Notes: a model not told the origin generated them from the sequence alone. Counted from the first letter of the stretch, positions 32,299 through 41,930 are shown. The stretch: 64,000 nucleotides of DNA from Nannocystis sp. RBIL2 (GCF_026626745.1 NZ_JAPNJW010000002.1:3620151-3684150); one strand, 5' to 3'. A program made the numbers and translations.

Positions 32299-34095
32299 GT
32301 GCCGATCCGCCCCCGCCGCCCCTCGCCCCGCCCCCGCGGCCTGCGCGTCGCGGCGTCCGCGAGCGAACCTGCACGACCGCGCGCGCCCGACCGCGTGCTC
32401 CAGGCCTGCGCCGCCCTCACGCTCCTCCTGTCCGGCGCCTGCCGCCCGCGCGCCGACGACCCGCCGGCCGAGGACCGCGTCACTCTCACCATCGTCGGCA
32501 CCAGCGACCTCCACGGCCACCTGCGCGCCCTCCCGCTGCTGGCGGCCCACCTCGGCGCGCTGCGAAGCGAGCGGGCCGCGGACGGCGGCGGCGTGGTCCT
32601 CGTCGACGCCGGCGACATGTTCCAGGGCACCCTCGAGTCGAACCTCGTCGAGGGCGCCAGCGTCGTCGACGCCTACGCCGCGCTCGGCTACGACGCGGTC
32701 GCCGTCGGCAACCACGAGTTCGACTTCGGCCCCGTCGGTCCCCGGGCCACCGCGACTGCCCCGTTCGGCGACGGCGAGGCCGACCCGCGCGGGGCCTTGC
32801 AGGCACTCATCCGCCAGGCGCCCTACCCCTTCTTGACCACCAACCTGCGCCGCAAGGGCGGCGAGGCGCCCGGCCTCGGCGTGCCCTCGACCCTGATCGA
32901 GCGCGCCGGGATCAAGGTCGGCATCGTCGGCGTCACCACCGAGGGCACGCCGCACACCACCATCGCCGCCAACATCGATGACCTCGAGATCGCCCCGCTG
33001 GCGGCCTCGATCGCCGGCGAGGCCGCGGCTCTGCGCGCGCGCGGGGCCGCGGTCGTCGTCGTCGCCGCCCACGCCGGCGGCCGCTGCACCGGCTTCGCCG
33101 ACCCCGACGACCTCGCCAGCTGCGAGCCCGACCACGAGATCATGGCGGTCGCCCGCGCCCTCCCACCCGGCGCAGTCGACGTCATCGTCGCCGGCCACAC
33201 CCACCAGGCCATGGCCCACCGCGTCGCCGGCATCGCCGTCGTCCAGTCGTACGCGCTCGGGGCCGCGTACGGCCGCGTCGACCTCGTCGTCGACAGAACT
33301 TCCGGACATGTCGTTTCGAACATGGTCCATGCGCCACGTCGATTGTGCTCCGCCGCCGACGCCGACCCCGACGACCCGCCGGCCGTGTGCGACCCGCGGG
33401 ACGCCGACGGCCGCCCGCTGACGCCCGACCCGGCCGTCGCCGCGGCGATCGCCCCGGCCCTGGCCGCCGCCGACGTCGTGCGCGAGCGATCTCTGGGCCC
33501 GGCGCTCGCCGCCCCGTTCGTCGCCCGTCGCAAGGGCGAGAACCCGCTCGGCAACCTGCTGGTCGACCTCATGCTGCGCGCCCGCCCCGACGCCGACGCC
33601 GCGATCATCAACGGCGGCGGCGTGCGGGCCGACCTCCCGGCCGGGCCGCTGCGCTACGGCGCGCTGTACGAGACCTTCCCGTTCGACAACCGGTTCGCCC
33701 GCGTCAAGCTGCGGGCCGGCGACTTCGCGGCGATGCTCGCCGGCAGCCTCGGCGGCGGCCCGTTCTTCTCGCTCGGCGGCCTGCAGGCGGTCGCCACCTG
33801 CGACGGCCCCGACCTCCGCGTCACCCTGCAGCGCGCCGGCGTCCCGCTCGACGCCTCGCAGGAGATCGTCGTCCTCGCCAGCGACTTCCTCGCCACCGGC
33901 GGCGACCGGGCCTTCGCCGGTCTGCAGGAGCGCGGCCTGGCCACCGTCACCCTCGAGGACGACCCGCCCCTGCGCGAGGCCCTGGCCGCCGAGCTTGAGA
34001 AGCTCGGCCCGGTGTCGCTCGCGCCGCTCGCCTACTACGACCCCGAGCACCCGCGGATCCGCGCCCCCTCCGAGCCCCCGGTCCGCTGCCCCTGA
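32299..34095 (+). CDS. 5'-nucleotidase/2',3'-cyclic phosphodiesterase-like lipoprotein
   Basis: 598 residues from a GTG chosen because it directly follows a TATCTT box; lipobox LLSGAC (Cys about 50). The metallophosphatase domain has GTSDLHGHLR, DAGDMFQGT, VGNHEFDFG, AHAGGRC and AGHTHQ motifs (dinuclear metal ligands), and the C-terminal nucleotide-binding domain has ENPLGNLLVDLMLRARPDADAAIINGGGVRAD and TFPFDN. Such UshA/YfbR-type lipoproteins hydrolyse extracellular nucleotides. The in-gene palindrome at about 33305 encodes the segment SGHVVSNMVHAP, probably a loop. Confidence 0.92.
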   Translation: MPIRPRRPSPRPRGLRVAASASEPARPRAPDRVLQACAALTLLLSGACRPRADDPPAEDRVTLTIVGTSDLHGHLRALPLLAAHLGALRSERAADGGGVVLVDAGDMFQGTLESNLVEGASVVDAYAALGYDAVAVGNHEFDFGPVGPRATATAPFGDGEADPRGALQALIRQAPYPFLTTNLRRKGGEAPGLGVPSTLIERAGIKVGIVGVTTEGTPHTTIAANIDDLEIAPLAASIAGEAAALRARGAAVVVVAAHAGGRCTGFADPDDLASCEPDHEIMAVARALPPGAVDVIVAGHTHQAMAHRVAGIAVVQSYALGAAYGRVDLVVDRTSGHVVSNMVHAPRRLCSAADADPDDPPAVCDPRDADGRPLTPDPAVAAAIAPALAAADVVRERSLGPALAAPFVARRKGENPLGNLLVDLMLRARPDADAAIINGGGVRADLPAGPLRYGALYETFPFDNRFARVKLRAGDFAAMLAGSLGGGPFFSLGGLQAVATCDGPDLRVTLQRAGVPLDASQEIVVLASDFLATGGDRAFAGLQERGLATVTLEDDPPLREALAAELEKLGPVSLAPLAYYDPEHPRIRAPSEPPVRCP

Positions 34096-34900
34096 CGCGA
34101 CCTGTCCCTCGGGACATTTTTTAATGTTCAATGAACCACCGACGCGACCTGTCCCTCCGGACAGCCTCGCCGCCTGTCCCTTCGGTCACTCGCACCGACC
34201 GACCTCGAGCGACGCGACCGTCCTCACGGGTGCGCCTCCTGATGCCTGCGGCGCTATCTGTCCCTACGACCTCTCGCACCGACCGACCTCGAGCGACGCG
34301 ACCGTCCTCACGGGTGCGCCTCCTGATGCCTGCGGCGCTATCTGTCCCTACGACCTCTCGCACCGACCCGACCGCGAGCGACCCTCCATACCGACGCGCC
34401 TCCTGACGCCTGCACCGCGCTCTGTCCCTTCCGCCGCTCACGCCGACCTCGAGCGGCGCGACCCTCCACACCGACGCGCCTCCTGACGCCTGCACCGCGC
34501 TCTGTCCCTTCGGCCGCTCACGCCGACCTCGAGCGGCGCGACCCTCCACACCGACGCGCCTCTGACGCCTGCGGTGCCGCCTGTCGCCGCGAGCTCTCAC
34601 GCCGAACCGACGCCGCGGCCCGACCTGTCCCTCCGGACATCTCCCATGACCTGACCCGAGAGACATGCTGAAGCTCTCTCGACACGCCGCCCCATGTCCT
34701 CGCGGACCTGCCCCAAAAGACACGCACGAACCGCCTCGGCCTCGACATTCCTCTCTCGCCGCCGCCGCCACTACCCCGCGCCGCGAGTCCCGGCGATCGC
34801 CTCTCGCCGCCACGAACCGCCGTTCCGGCCCGCGCGAGATCTTCCTGGCGTGAAGCTCCGTTGCCGTCGCGAATTATTCGGCGCCCCCCGCTAAAAACTC
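34096..34900. other. 805-bp interval of tandem and palindromic repeats
   Basis: No credible gene. It holds a palindrome cluster (34097-34169), a minisatellite with 84- to 80-bp units (34170-34600), a further palindrome cluster (34618-34730) and an AT-rich patch (near 34872-34900). Confidence 0.7.
34170..34600 (+). repeat. Minisatellite, about five units of 80-84 bp
   Basis: Units begin with CTGTCCCTACGACC-like sequence and end with CCTGCGGCGCTA. Unit boundaries are near 34257, 34341, 34421 and 34501; the first two full units are 84 bp, the later ones 80 and 79-80. Each carries GACCTCGAGC and a palindrome half site. Confidence 0.85.
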
Positions 34901-36196
34901 TCAGTCGTCGAGCGCCTCGACGCGGGCGAGGCCGCGGGCCACCAGGCGGTCCCAAACCAGCTTGAGGGCCACGATCCCCGCCGTGTGCTGGATGAGCGCC
35001 CGGTCGCCCCACAATTGCACTCGCTTGTGCGTACACGTCTCGGCGTCGGCGACCGCGAAGTCGACGGTACCGACCGGCTTCTCGGGCGTGCCGCCGCCGG
35101 GGCCGGCGACGCCGGTGATGGCCACTGCCAGGTCGGCGCCGAGCGCCCGCCGCGCGCCCTCGGCCATCTCGCGCGCGACCGGCTCGGACACCGCCCCGTG
35201 CGCCGCCAGACTGTCTTCGCGGACCCCCAGGATCCCCGTCTTCACGCTGTTGGCGTAGGCCACCACCCCGCCGGCGAACACGTCGGAGGCGCCGGCGACG
35301 GCGGTGAGGCGGCCCGCCACCTGTCCTCCGGTACAGGACTCGGCGGTGGCCAGGGTGAGGCCCGCGCCGCGGCAGGCGGCCAGCACCCGCACCTCGAGCT
35401 CGGCCTCGCCGATGCCGTAGAGCGAGCCGCGGAGCGCCGCCTGGAACGGGGCGTCGAAGCTGCGCAGCTCCTCGTCGGTGGCCCGCGCTCCGCCTTCGCC
35501 GGCCAGGGCCTCGAGGATCAACAGCACCTGCGGCGTCGCGGCCCGGTAGTGCAGATAGACGGCCGCGAGCCCCGGCGAGCGGGCCCGCGCCGCGGCCAGG
35601 ATCGGCTCGACCTCGACGGCCACGGCCGACTCGCCGCGGCCGATCAGGCGATAGACGCGCCGCGGGATGTCGGGCAGCGCGAACCGCCCGCGCAGCCGCG
35701 GCTCGATCTGCTCGGCCATCATCTTCTTCATCTCGCGCGGCACCCCCGGCATGCAGGCGACGTAGCTGCCGCGCGGCAGGCCGACGGCGAAGCCGGGGGC
35801 GGTGCCGACCGGGTTCGGCAGCACGTCGCAGCCCGCCGGCAGGTCGGCCTGTTTGCGGTTGATGTCCGGCATGGGCCGGCCGAAACCGGCGAACACGGCC
35901 GCGATGGCGGCCTCGGAGGCGGCGTCGCGGACGAGCGGGACGCCGGCGGCGAGCGCGACGGCCTCGGCGGTGAGGTCGTCCGACGTGGGGCCGAGGCCGC
36001 CGGAGACGAGGCAGAGATCGACCGTGACGTCGGCGACTGCGGCCACGATCTCGGGGATGCGGTCGCGGACCGAAAGCGCCCGGACGACCTCGAACCCGAG
36101 GCGTCGACAGCGTTCCCCGAGATAGGCCAGGTTGGTGTTGACCGTGTCTCCAGACAGCAATTCGTCGCCGATGGTGAGGATCTGGGCCGTGGGCAT
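34901..36196 (-). CDS. cinA: CinA family protein (nicotinamide mononucleotide deamidase type)
   Basis: 431 residues. The N-terminal MoCF/COG1058 domain (about 1-170, with LTIGDELLSGDTVNTN and SGGLGPTSDDLT) is joined to a C-terminal PncC domain (about 265-425) with the family motif ATAESCTGG at about 285. CinA cleaves NMN to NaMN in NAD recycling and is a competence-associated gene. The conserved SCTGG is encoded inside one palindrome copy (35319-35339). A TAGGGT box lies nine bases before the ATG. Confidence 0.94.
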   Translation of the reverse strand: MPTAQILTIGDELLSGDTVNTNLAYLGERCRRLGFEVVRALSVRDRIPEIVAAVADVTVDLCLVSGGLGPTSDDLTAEAVALAAGVPLVRDAASEAAIAAVFAGFGRPMPDINRKQADLPAGCDVLPNPVGTAPGFAVGLPRGSYVACMPGVPREMKKMMAEQIEPRLRGRFALPDIPRRVYRLIGRGESAVAVEVEPILAAARARSPGLAAVYLHYRAATPQVLLILEALAGEGGARATDEELRSFDAPFQAALRGSLYGIGEAELEVRVLAACRGAGLTLATAESCTGGQVAGRLTAVAGASDVFAGGVVAYANSVKTGILGVREDSLAAHGAVSEPVAREMAEGARRALGADLAVAITGVAGPGGGTPEKPVGTVDFAVADAETCTHKRVQLWGDRALIQHTAGIVALKLVWDRLVARGLARVEALDD

Positions 36197-36205
36197 CGCC
36201 CGGGC

Positions 36206-36211
36206 ACCCTA
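36206..36211 (-). promoter_or_regulatory. -10-like TAGGGT, 9 nt before ATG
   Basis: Minus-strand TAGGGT ends nine bases before the cinA start. Confidence 0.4.
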
Positions 36212-36318
36212 GCACCCCGCGGCGCGGGACGGTCCGGCGGCGGACGGCTCGCCCATGCGGGCCGGAGCGCCCTCCGCGCGCCCGGTCGGCCGGTCTTTCC
36301 GCCCTTGCGAGGGTCCGC

Positions 36319-36324
36319 TAGGAT
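36319..36324 (+). promoter_or_regulatory. -10-like TAGGAT, 10 nt before GTG
   Basis: TAGGAT lies ten bases before the PP2C GTG at 36335. No Shine-Dalgarno. The upstream TTTCCG is a poor -35. Confidence 0.4.
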
Positions 36325-36334
36325 AAACGCCACC

Positions 36335-37093
36335 GTGCGACTTCGTTACGCAGCCAAGACCGATGTGGGCATGAAGCGCGCCCACAACGAGGATTACTTC
36401 TCGCTGATCGAAGACGAGAAGGTGTTCTTGGTCGCCGACGGCATGGGTGGGCACGCCTGTGGCGAGGTCGCGAGCAAGCTCTCCGGCGACGTCATCAGCG
36501 AGTTCTACATGCACTCGAAGGACATGGACGCGACGTGGCCGTACCGCTACGACCCGAACCTGTCCTACCCGGAGAACCGCATGGTCGCCGCTGTAAGGCT
36601 GGCCAACGCGCGCATCTACGACGCCGCGCAGAAGAACCCGAACCTGCGCGGCATGGGCACCACGATCGTCGGCTGCATGTTCGTCGGCGATCACGTCTAC
36701 ATCTCCCACGTCGGTGACTCTCGCTGCTACCGGATCAACTCCGAGATCAAGCAGCTCACCCGCGACCACTCGCTGCTCGAGGATTACAAGGACGCGCGGC
36801 CCGACATGAGCGAGGAAGAGGCGCGCAACTTCCCGCACAAGAACGTCATCACGCGCGCGCTCGGCATGCGCGACACGGTCCAGGTCGACATCACCAAGCA
36901 CCAGGTGAACGACGGCGACCAGTTCGTCCTCTGCTCCGACGGCCTGTCGGGCATGGTCGACGACAAGACGATCTACAAGATCGTGCGCGAGGCCAGCACC
37001 CTCGAGAACGCGGTCGCCGAGCTCATCGAGCAGGCCAACCGCGCCGGCGGCACCGACAACATCACCGCCATGCTGATCCAGTGCAACCTCTAG
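36335..37093 (+). CDS. PP2C-type Ser/Thr protein phosphatase
   Basis: 252 residues, GTG start. Motifs in order: TDVGMKRAHNEDYF (catalytic Arg/Asp), VADGMGGHACGEVAS, GTTIVGCMF, HVGDSRCYR, LTRDHSL, and CSDGLSGMVDD, then GGTDNITAMLI. This Mg/Mn phosphatase removes phosphate from Ser/Thr and is the expected antagonist of the large kinase 450 bases downstream. A PilZ gene intervenes. I started at the GTG because the frame upstream lies within the cinA promoter region. Confidence 0.93.
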   Translation: MRLRYAAKTDVGMKRAHNEDYFSLIEDEKVFLVADGMGGHACGEVASKLSGDVISEFYMHSKDMDATWPYRYDPNLSYPENRMVAAVRLANARIYDAAQKNPNLRGMGTTIVGCMFVGDHVYISHVGDSRCYRINSEIKQLTRDHSLLEDYKDARPDMSEEEARNFPHKNVITRALGMRDTVQVDITKHQVNDGDQFVLCSDGLSGMVDDKTIYKIVREASTLENAVAELIEQANRAGGTDNITAMLIQCNL

Positions 37094-37109
37094 TCTCGCT
37101 CTCTCCTCC

Positions 37110-37496
37110 GTGACCGCCGACTCTCCCGCCAATCGCCGCGCCGAGCCCCGGCTCCCCGTCCACTTCGAGGTCGACTGCACCTCGGGTGACACCTTTCTCT
37201 ACGCCCACATCACCGACATCTCGTCGATGGGCATCTTCATCTCGACCGACAAGCCGCTGCCGGTCGGGACGGTGCTGCAGCTGGCCTTCACGCCGCGCGC
37301 CGAGGCCGGCGAGGCCGCGCCGCAGCGCCTCGAGCTGACCGGCGAGGTCGTGTGGAACACGACCGGCCAGGTCGGCCCCGACAAGCCCGGCATGGGCGTG
37401 CGCTTCCATCACGCCGCCCCCAAGACGCGCAGCCGCCTGCTCGAGCTGGTGCGCGCGATCGCGTATCTCGACGTCACGACCGATATCAAGCCCTAG
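37110..37496 (+). CDS. PilZ-domain protein (TIGR02266-like)
   Basis: 128 residues, GTG start 17 bases after the phosphatase stop. The N-terminal RRAEPRLPVHFEVD and the DISSMGIFI segment are PilZ features, and the C-terminal GMGVRFHH completes it. The canonical c-di-GMP-binding RxxxR and D/NxSxxG pairs are present (RRAEPR, DISSMG), so c-di-GMP binding is plausible. Myxobacterial members are often linked to motility. It is likely co-transcribed with the phosphatase and the kinase that follows. Confidence 0.85.
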   Translation: MTADSPANRRAEPRLPVHFEVDCTSGDTFLYAHITDISSMGIFISTDKPLPVGTVLQLAFTPRAEAGEAAPQRLELTGEVVWNTTGQVGPDKPGMGVRFHHAAPKTRSRLLELVRAIAYLDVTTDIKP

Positions 37497-37542
37497 GTAG
37501 TCCGCTCTCTGCCCGGGCGTCGCTGTCGCCCGGCTGGCCCGT

Positions 37543-40500
37543 ATGTCCCTTCGGACACCCAACGACCGTCCCGGCGGCGAGGCCGGGGACGACGAGCCGG
37601 CCGTCGAGCCGCGACGGATCGGTCGCTTCGCGCTGCTCCGCCGCCTCGGCGCCGGGGCGATGGGAGTGGTCTACGCGGCCTACGATCCGCAGCTCGACCG
37701 CAAGGTCGCGGTCAAGCTGCTGAAGCGCGGCGACGGCGAGCCGAACACGCGCTGGCAGGATCGGCTGCTGCGCGAGGCCCAGGCGCTGGCCAAGCTGTCG
37801 CACCCGAACGTGGTCCAGATCCACGAGGTCGGCTTCCACGGCGACGAGGTGTTCGTCGCCATGGAGTTCGTCACCGGCATGACCCTTCGGACATGGCTCT
37901 CGGAGCAGCGTCGGGGCTGGCGCGAGGTCGCGGCCGTGTTCGCCCAGGCGGCGCGCGGCCTGGCGGCGGCACACGCGGCGGGCCTTGTCCACCGCGACGT
38001 CAAGCCCGACAACGTCCTGGTCGGCAGCGACGGCCGGGTCCGCGTGGTCGACTTCGGCCTGGTCCGCTTCGGCGACGAGGACGACGACGAGCACACCGAC
38101 GAGGTCCCGCTGGCGCGGGCGCAGGCGACCCGCACCGCCTCGGGCATCCTGCTGGGGACGCCGGCGTACATGTCGCCGGAGCAGTTCCGCGGCCGCCCTG
38201 CCGACGCGCTGTCGGACCAGTTCAGCCTGTGCGTGGCGCTCTACGAGGCGCTGCACGGCGAGCGGCCGTTCGCCGGCGAGACCGCCGACGAGGTCGCGCA
38301 GGCGGTGGTGCGCGGGCAGCTGGCGCCGCGCCTCGAGCGGCCGGTGCCGACGTGGCTGCAACGATTGGTGCTGCGCGGCCTGGCCCACGACCCCGGGGCG
38401 CGCTGGCCGAACCTCGACGTCCTGGCCGCCGAGCTGGCGCGCGACCACGGCCGGCGCCGCCGCGTCCTCGCGCTCGCGGTCGCCGCCACCGCCGCGCTCG
38501 CGGCCGCGATCGTGGCTGTCTTTTGGGTCAGCTCGTGGCGCGACCGCGAGGCCCGGACCCAGTCGGAGGCGCTCGCGGCCGGCCGCCTGCGCGCCGCCGA
38601 GGAGAGCATCGACGAGTTCCTCCGCGCCGGTCGCCAGGCCGACGCCGCCGCCGTGCTCGACGCCTTCGTCGCAGTGCCCGAGCACCGCACCACCCGCGCC
38701 CTCGCCGACGCCCTGCGCGGCTGGGGCGACCGCATGCGCGCCCGCGACGACATCCCGGCCGCCCGCACCGCCTACGCCCGCGCCTACGCGGCCGCCCTCG
38801 ACCCCGCCGCCGAGAGATCGATCCTCGGCGACTTCGTGCGCCTGTTCCACGAGCAATGGTCGTGGGACCAGCTCGGCACCCTGTGCGAGCTGCTGGCCCG
38901 CCAGGACCCCCAGGGTCCGTGGTCGGGCCGCTGCGCCGAGGCGGCGTTCGCTCGTCGCGACTTCCACGTGGTCACCGCCGCCCACGCCCGCAGCCCCGGC
39001 GATCCGACCCTCGCCGACCTCGCGCCGCTGGCCGCCGCCTGGGCCGAGGCCACCCCGCTCGGCCACGACGTCATCGGCGCCGGCACCCTGTCGGCCCCCG
39101 GCGCGGCGCAGCGCGAGCTCTACCTCCACGTCGACAGCCCCGCGCCCGGCCGCCTCGACGTCGTCCGCCCGACCCCCAAGCTGCCGGTGCTCCGCAGCTA
39201 CGCCCTGCCGAGCCGGTTCGCCCCGCGCCTGCGCCCCCTGTCCCTCGGGCCAGACAAGCCGCCGCTGCTGATCACCTGGAGCGCCACCCACCGCCGCGTG
39301 TCGCTGTCGGCCGCCGGGACCGAGCGCCTGGCCGAGCTGGTCAGCGTCACCGCCGACGAGCCGCTCGGGGCCGACGTCGCCGACCTCGACGGCGACGGCC
39401 AGCAAGAGGTCTACGTCGGCACCGGTCCGTACGGGCGGGTGCTCCTGTCCTTTCGGCCACTGTCCGATGGGACATGGCGCATCGACCATCCTCACCCCGA
39501 GACCGACGCCACCAACTCCGACATCTCCGCGGTGCTCGCCGCCGACCTCGACGGCGACGGCGCCCAGGAGCTGGCCCTCGCCGCCGGCCCGTGGCGCGCC
39601 TTCGACGTCCGGGTGCTGCGCCCGGGCAAGGGCCGCACGCTCGAGCTGGTGGCCCGCCGCAAGCTCGGCGCCGTGGTCGGCCTCGCGACCCTGCGCGCCG
39701 CCGACGGCGAGCGCCTGCTCGTCGCCGCCAAGACCGACGGCTACCCGAGCAAGATCGCCTTCTCCGCCAGCGATCCCGGCGGGCCGCCGGCGGGCGTCTA
39801 CCTGCTGCGCCTCAAAGGCCGCGAGCTCGAGACGGTGCGCTTTCTGCCCGCGCCGCGTCGCGCCGGCGCGGCCGCCCCGGTCGACCTGCACCGCCTCGAC
39901 GTCGGCGACCTCGACGGCGACGGCCTCGACGACATCATCCTCGGCGTCCACGACCCCGAGCTGCAGCCGGGCTTCACGGTGATCCACCGCCAGCGCACGG
40001 ACGGCAGCTTCGGCGTCGCCAGCCTGGCGGGCTTCCGCCCGGTCGCGCTGGTCGAGGTCGACGGAGACCCAGCAGCCGAGCTGGTCGCGCGCACGACGGT
40101 CGCGACGCTGAGCCAGGAGACCTGGTTGCTCGGCGCGGGCGCCGAGGCGACGCCGATGCTGCAGGTCGCCCGTGCGCCCCAGTCGGCGCCGCCGCCGGCG
40201 CTGACCGACCGACTGCTCGCCAGCGCGTGGCAGCGCGCCGAGCAGCTGGCCGCGCTCGACCTGTCCTCCGAGGCAGCTCGCGCCCTCGACGACCTCGCCG
40301 GCCTCCTGCCTGACGAGCCGCGCGCGATCGCCCGCCTGCGAGCCGCCCAGCTGCACGAGGCCGCCGGCGACCACCTCGCCGCCGCCGAGCGGTTCGAACA
40401 GCTCGGCGAGCAGACCCATGCCCTGCTGGGAGCGGCCCACGCCTACGAGCAAGCCGGGCGGTTCGCCGACGCCCTGCGGGTCGCGCGACTCCTCGCCGAG

Positions 40501-41925
40501 CGCGCCGACCTGCCGCGCTCCGAGGCCGCCCACGTGCGCGACCGCGTGGCCCAGCTGGCCGCGATCGTCGAGGACGTCGACGTCATCGCCCTGCGCTTCG
40601 ACCAGCCGCTGCCGTCGCCGTGGCAGATCGACGACCCGACGGCCGCCCACCAGGACCTCGTCGGCCAGCACCTGCAGATCGACGCCTTCGCCGGCCGCGG
40701 CCCGATCGCCCGCTTGCCGTTCGAGTGGTCGACCGGCCCGCTCGGCCTCCAGGTCGACCTCGTGCTCGAGCGCGGCGAGTGGGGCTCGGGCCTGGTCGTC
40801 GGCGTGCGCCCGCTCGGCAGCCCGACCCTGCTGTCGGCGGTCCGCATCGACGTCAGCGGCGGCGGCGGCATGTTCCGGCGCCGCCACTCCTGCCAGGTCG
40901 GCGGCTCCGAGGAGTACATCCTGACCCAAGAGCCAGGCGAAGACCCGGCCCGCCCCAGCCACCTCCACTTCACCCTCGAGCTGCTGCCCGAGCTCGGCCA
41001 GATCGCCTGCAGCGCGGTCGTCGACGGCGTCCGCCACGAGCGACGCACCCGCCTGGCGGCCGACGGCCTGCCGCCGCCCGGCCGCTACGAGCTGGTCGTC
41101 ATGCCGAGCAGCTTCGGCACCATCACCGGCCTGTGGAGCTCGGCCAAGCTGCGCGCGCTGACCCTCCGCGGCGCCCGCTTCGGCGCCGCACCGACCGAGG
41201 AGCCGCCGGTGGCCTACGCGGCCCGCCTGCTGGTCCAGGGCGAGGCCGAGGCGGCGCTGGCCGAGCTGGAGCGGGTGGAGGACGAGGCGCCACAACCGGC
41301 GATCTGGCGCGCTCTGGCGCTGTCGGAGCTCGGCCGCTGGGCCGAGGCGACCGCGGCCCTGCGCCCCGGCTTGCTCGACGACCCAGCGGCGCGCGCCACC
41401 TTGCTCGGCCTGATGCGCGCGCGGCGACAGACGATCGCTCCGCTGGTGCGCGCCGCGTACGGCCCCGGCTACTTCCGCCTGTTCTGGGACGCGATGTCCG
41501 ACGTGGTCCGCCACCACGGCGATCCGCTCATCGAGCGCGCGCTGACCACCGCGCTGTCGGACCTCGGCGAGTTCCGCCCGGCCGCCGGCGACGTCGAGGG
41601 ACATGTCCTCAAGGTCACGTTGCTGTTCGAGCGCGGCCGGGCCTGGGGCGCGCTGCGCCAGGAGCAGCGCGCCCGCGTCGACCTGGCCGCCGCCGCCGCT
41701 CTGGCCGAGCTGCTGCCGCCGGCCCGCCGCACCGACCTCGACATCGACTACGAGCGCGCGGCCCTCGAGGCGGTGTCCGGCCGCCGCGATGCCGCCCGCG
41801 AATTCGCCGCCCGCGCCCTCCTCCGCGCCCCCAGCCGCGAGCTGATGGCCGACCGCATCCGCTTCGACCCCCGCTTCGCCGCCCTCGTCGACGACCCCGC
41901 CTGGCTCGAGCTGCTCAAGGGCTGA
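37543..41925 (+). CDS. Transmembrane Ser/Thr kinase with FG-GAP repeats and TPR-like tail
   Basis: 1460 residues. Kinase domain (about 27-300) with glycine loop GAGAMGVVY (36-44), VAVK Lys58, HRDVKPDN (150-157) and DFG (170-172). One membrane segment at 308-330. Outside, FG-GAP/VCBS repeats with ADVADLDGDGQQE (about 611), AADLDGDGAQE (667) and LDVGDLDGDGLDD (785) suggest calcium-binding propeller blades, and the rest is helical repeats similar to TPR. Hanks-type kinases of this size with an extracellular propeller are common in myxobacteria and likely sense surface or prey signals. The palindrome overlaps the ATG (37543) and again the GMTLRTW segment of the kinase. Confidence 0.9.
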   Translation: MSLRTPNDRPGGEAGDDEPAVEPRRIGRFALLRRLGAGAMGVVYAAYDPQLDRKVAVKLLKRGDGEPNTRWQDRLLREAQALAKLSHPNVVQIHEVGFHGDEVFVAMEFVTGMTLRTWLSEQRRGWREVAAVFAQAARGLAAAHAAGLVHRDVKPDNVLVGSDGRVRVVDFGLVRFGDEDDDEHTDEVPLARAQATRTASGILLGTPAYMSPEQFRGRPADALSDQFSLCVALYEALHGERPFAGETADEVAQAVVRGQLAPRLERPVPTWLQRLVLRGLAHDPGARWPNLDVLAAELARDHGRRRRVLALAVAATAALAAAIVAVFWVSSWRDREARTQSEALAAGRLRAAEESIDEFLRAGRQADAAAVLDAFVAVPEHRTTRALADALRGWGDRMRARDDIPAARTAYARAYAAALDPAAERSILGDFVRLFHEQWSWDQLGTLCELLARQDPQGPWSGRCAEAAFARRDFHVVTAAHARSPGDPTLADLAPLAAAWAEATPLGHDVIGAGTLSAPGAAQRELYLHVDSPAPGRLDVVRPTPKLPVLRSYALPSRFAPRLRPLSLGPDKPPLLITWSATHRRVSLSAAGTERLAELVSVTADEPLGADVADLDGDGQQEVYVGTGPYGRVLLSFRPLSDGTWRIDHPHPETDATNSDISAVLAADLDGDGAQELALAAGPWRAFDVRVLRPGKGRTLELVARRKLGAVVGLATLRAADGERLLVAAKTDGYPSKIAFSASDPGGPPAGVYLLRLKGRELETVRFLPAPRRAGAAAPVDLHRLDVGDLDGDGLDDIILGVHDPELQPGFTVIHRQRTDGSFGVASLAGFRPVALVEVDGDPAAELVARTTVATLSQETWLLGAGAEATPMLQVARAPQSAPPPALTDRLLASAWQRAEQLAALDLSSEAARALDDLAGLLPDEPRAIARLRAAQLHEAAGDHLAAAERFEQLGEQTHALLGAAHAYEQAGRFADALRVARLLAERADLPRSEAAHVRDRVAQLAAIVEDVDVIALRFDQPLPSPWQIDDPTAAHQDLVGQHLQIDAFAGRGPIARLPFEWSTGPLGLQVDLVLERGEWGSGLVVGVRPLGSPTLLSAVRIDVSGGGGMFRRRHSCQVGGSEEYILTQEPGEDPARPSHLHFTLELLPELGQIACSAVVDGVRHERRTRLAADGLPPPGRYELVVMPSSFGTITGLWSSAKLRALTLRGARFGAAPTEEPPVAYAARLLVQGEAEAALAELERVEDEAPQPAIWRALALSELGRWAEATAALRPGLLDDPAARATLLGLMRARRQTIAPLVRAAYGPGYFRLFWDAMSDVVRHHGDPLIERALTTALSDLGEFRPAAGDVEGHVLKVTLLFERGRAWGALRQEQRARVDLAAAAALAELLPPARRTDLDIDYERAALEAVSGRRDAAREFAARALLRAPSRELMADRIRFDPRFAALVDDPAWLELLKG

Positions 41926-41930
41926 AAGAG

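Noticed and set aside
34131..34486. Proteins read from the minisatellite with 28-residue repeats
   Set aside because: The repeats shift to 80 bp, which breaks the frame; no start or ribosome site and no conserved residues.
34170..34600. CRISPR array
   Set aside because: The repeated unit is continuous without unique spacers of constant length and there are no cas genes.
37486..41604. 1372-residue minus-strand reading frame opposite the kinase
   Set aside because: It is the antisense shadow of the kinase with high Arg/Gly/Ala and no domain; the plus-strand protein has clear kinase and FG-GAP motifs.
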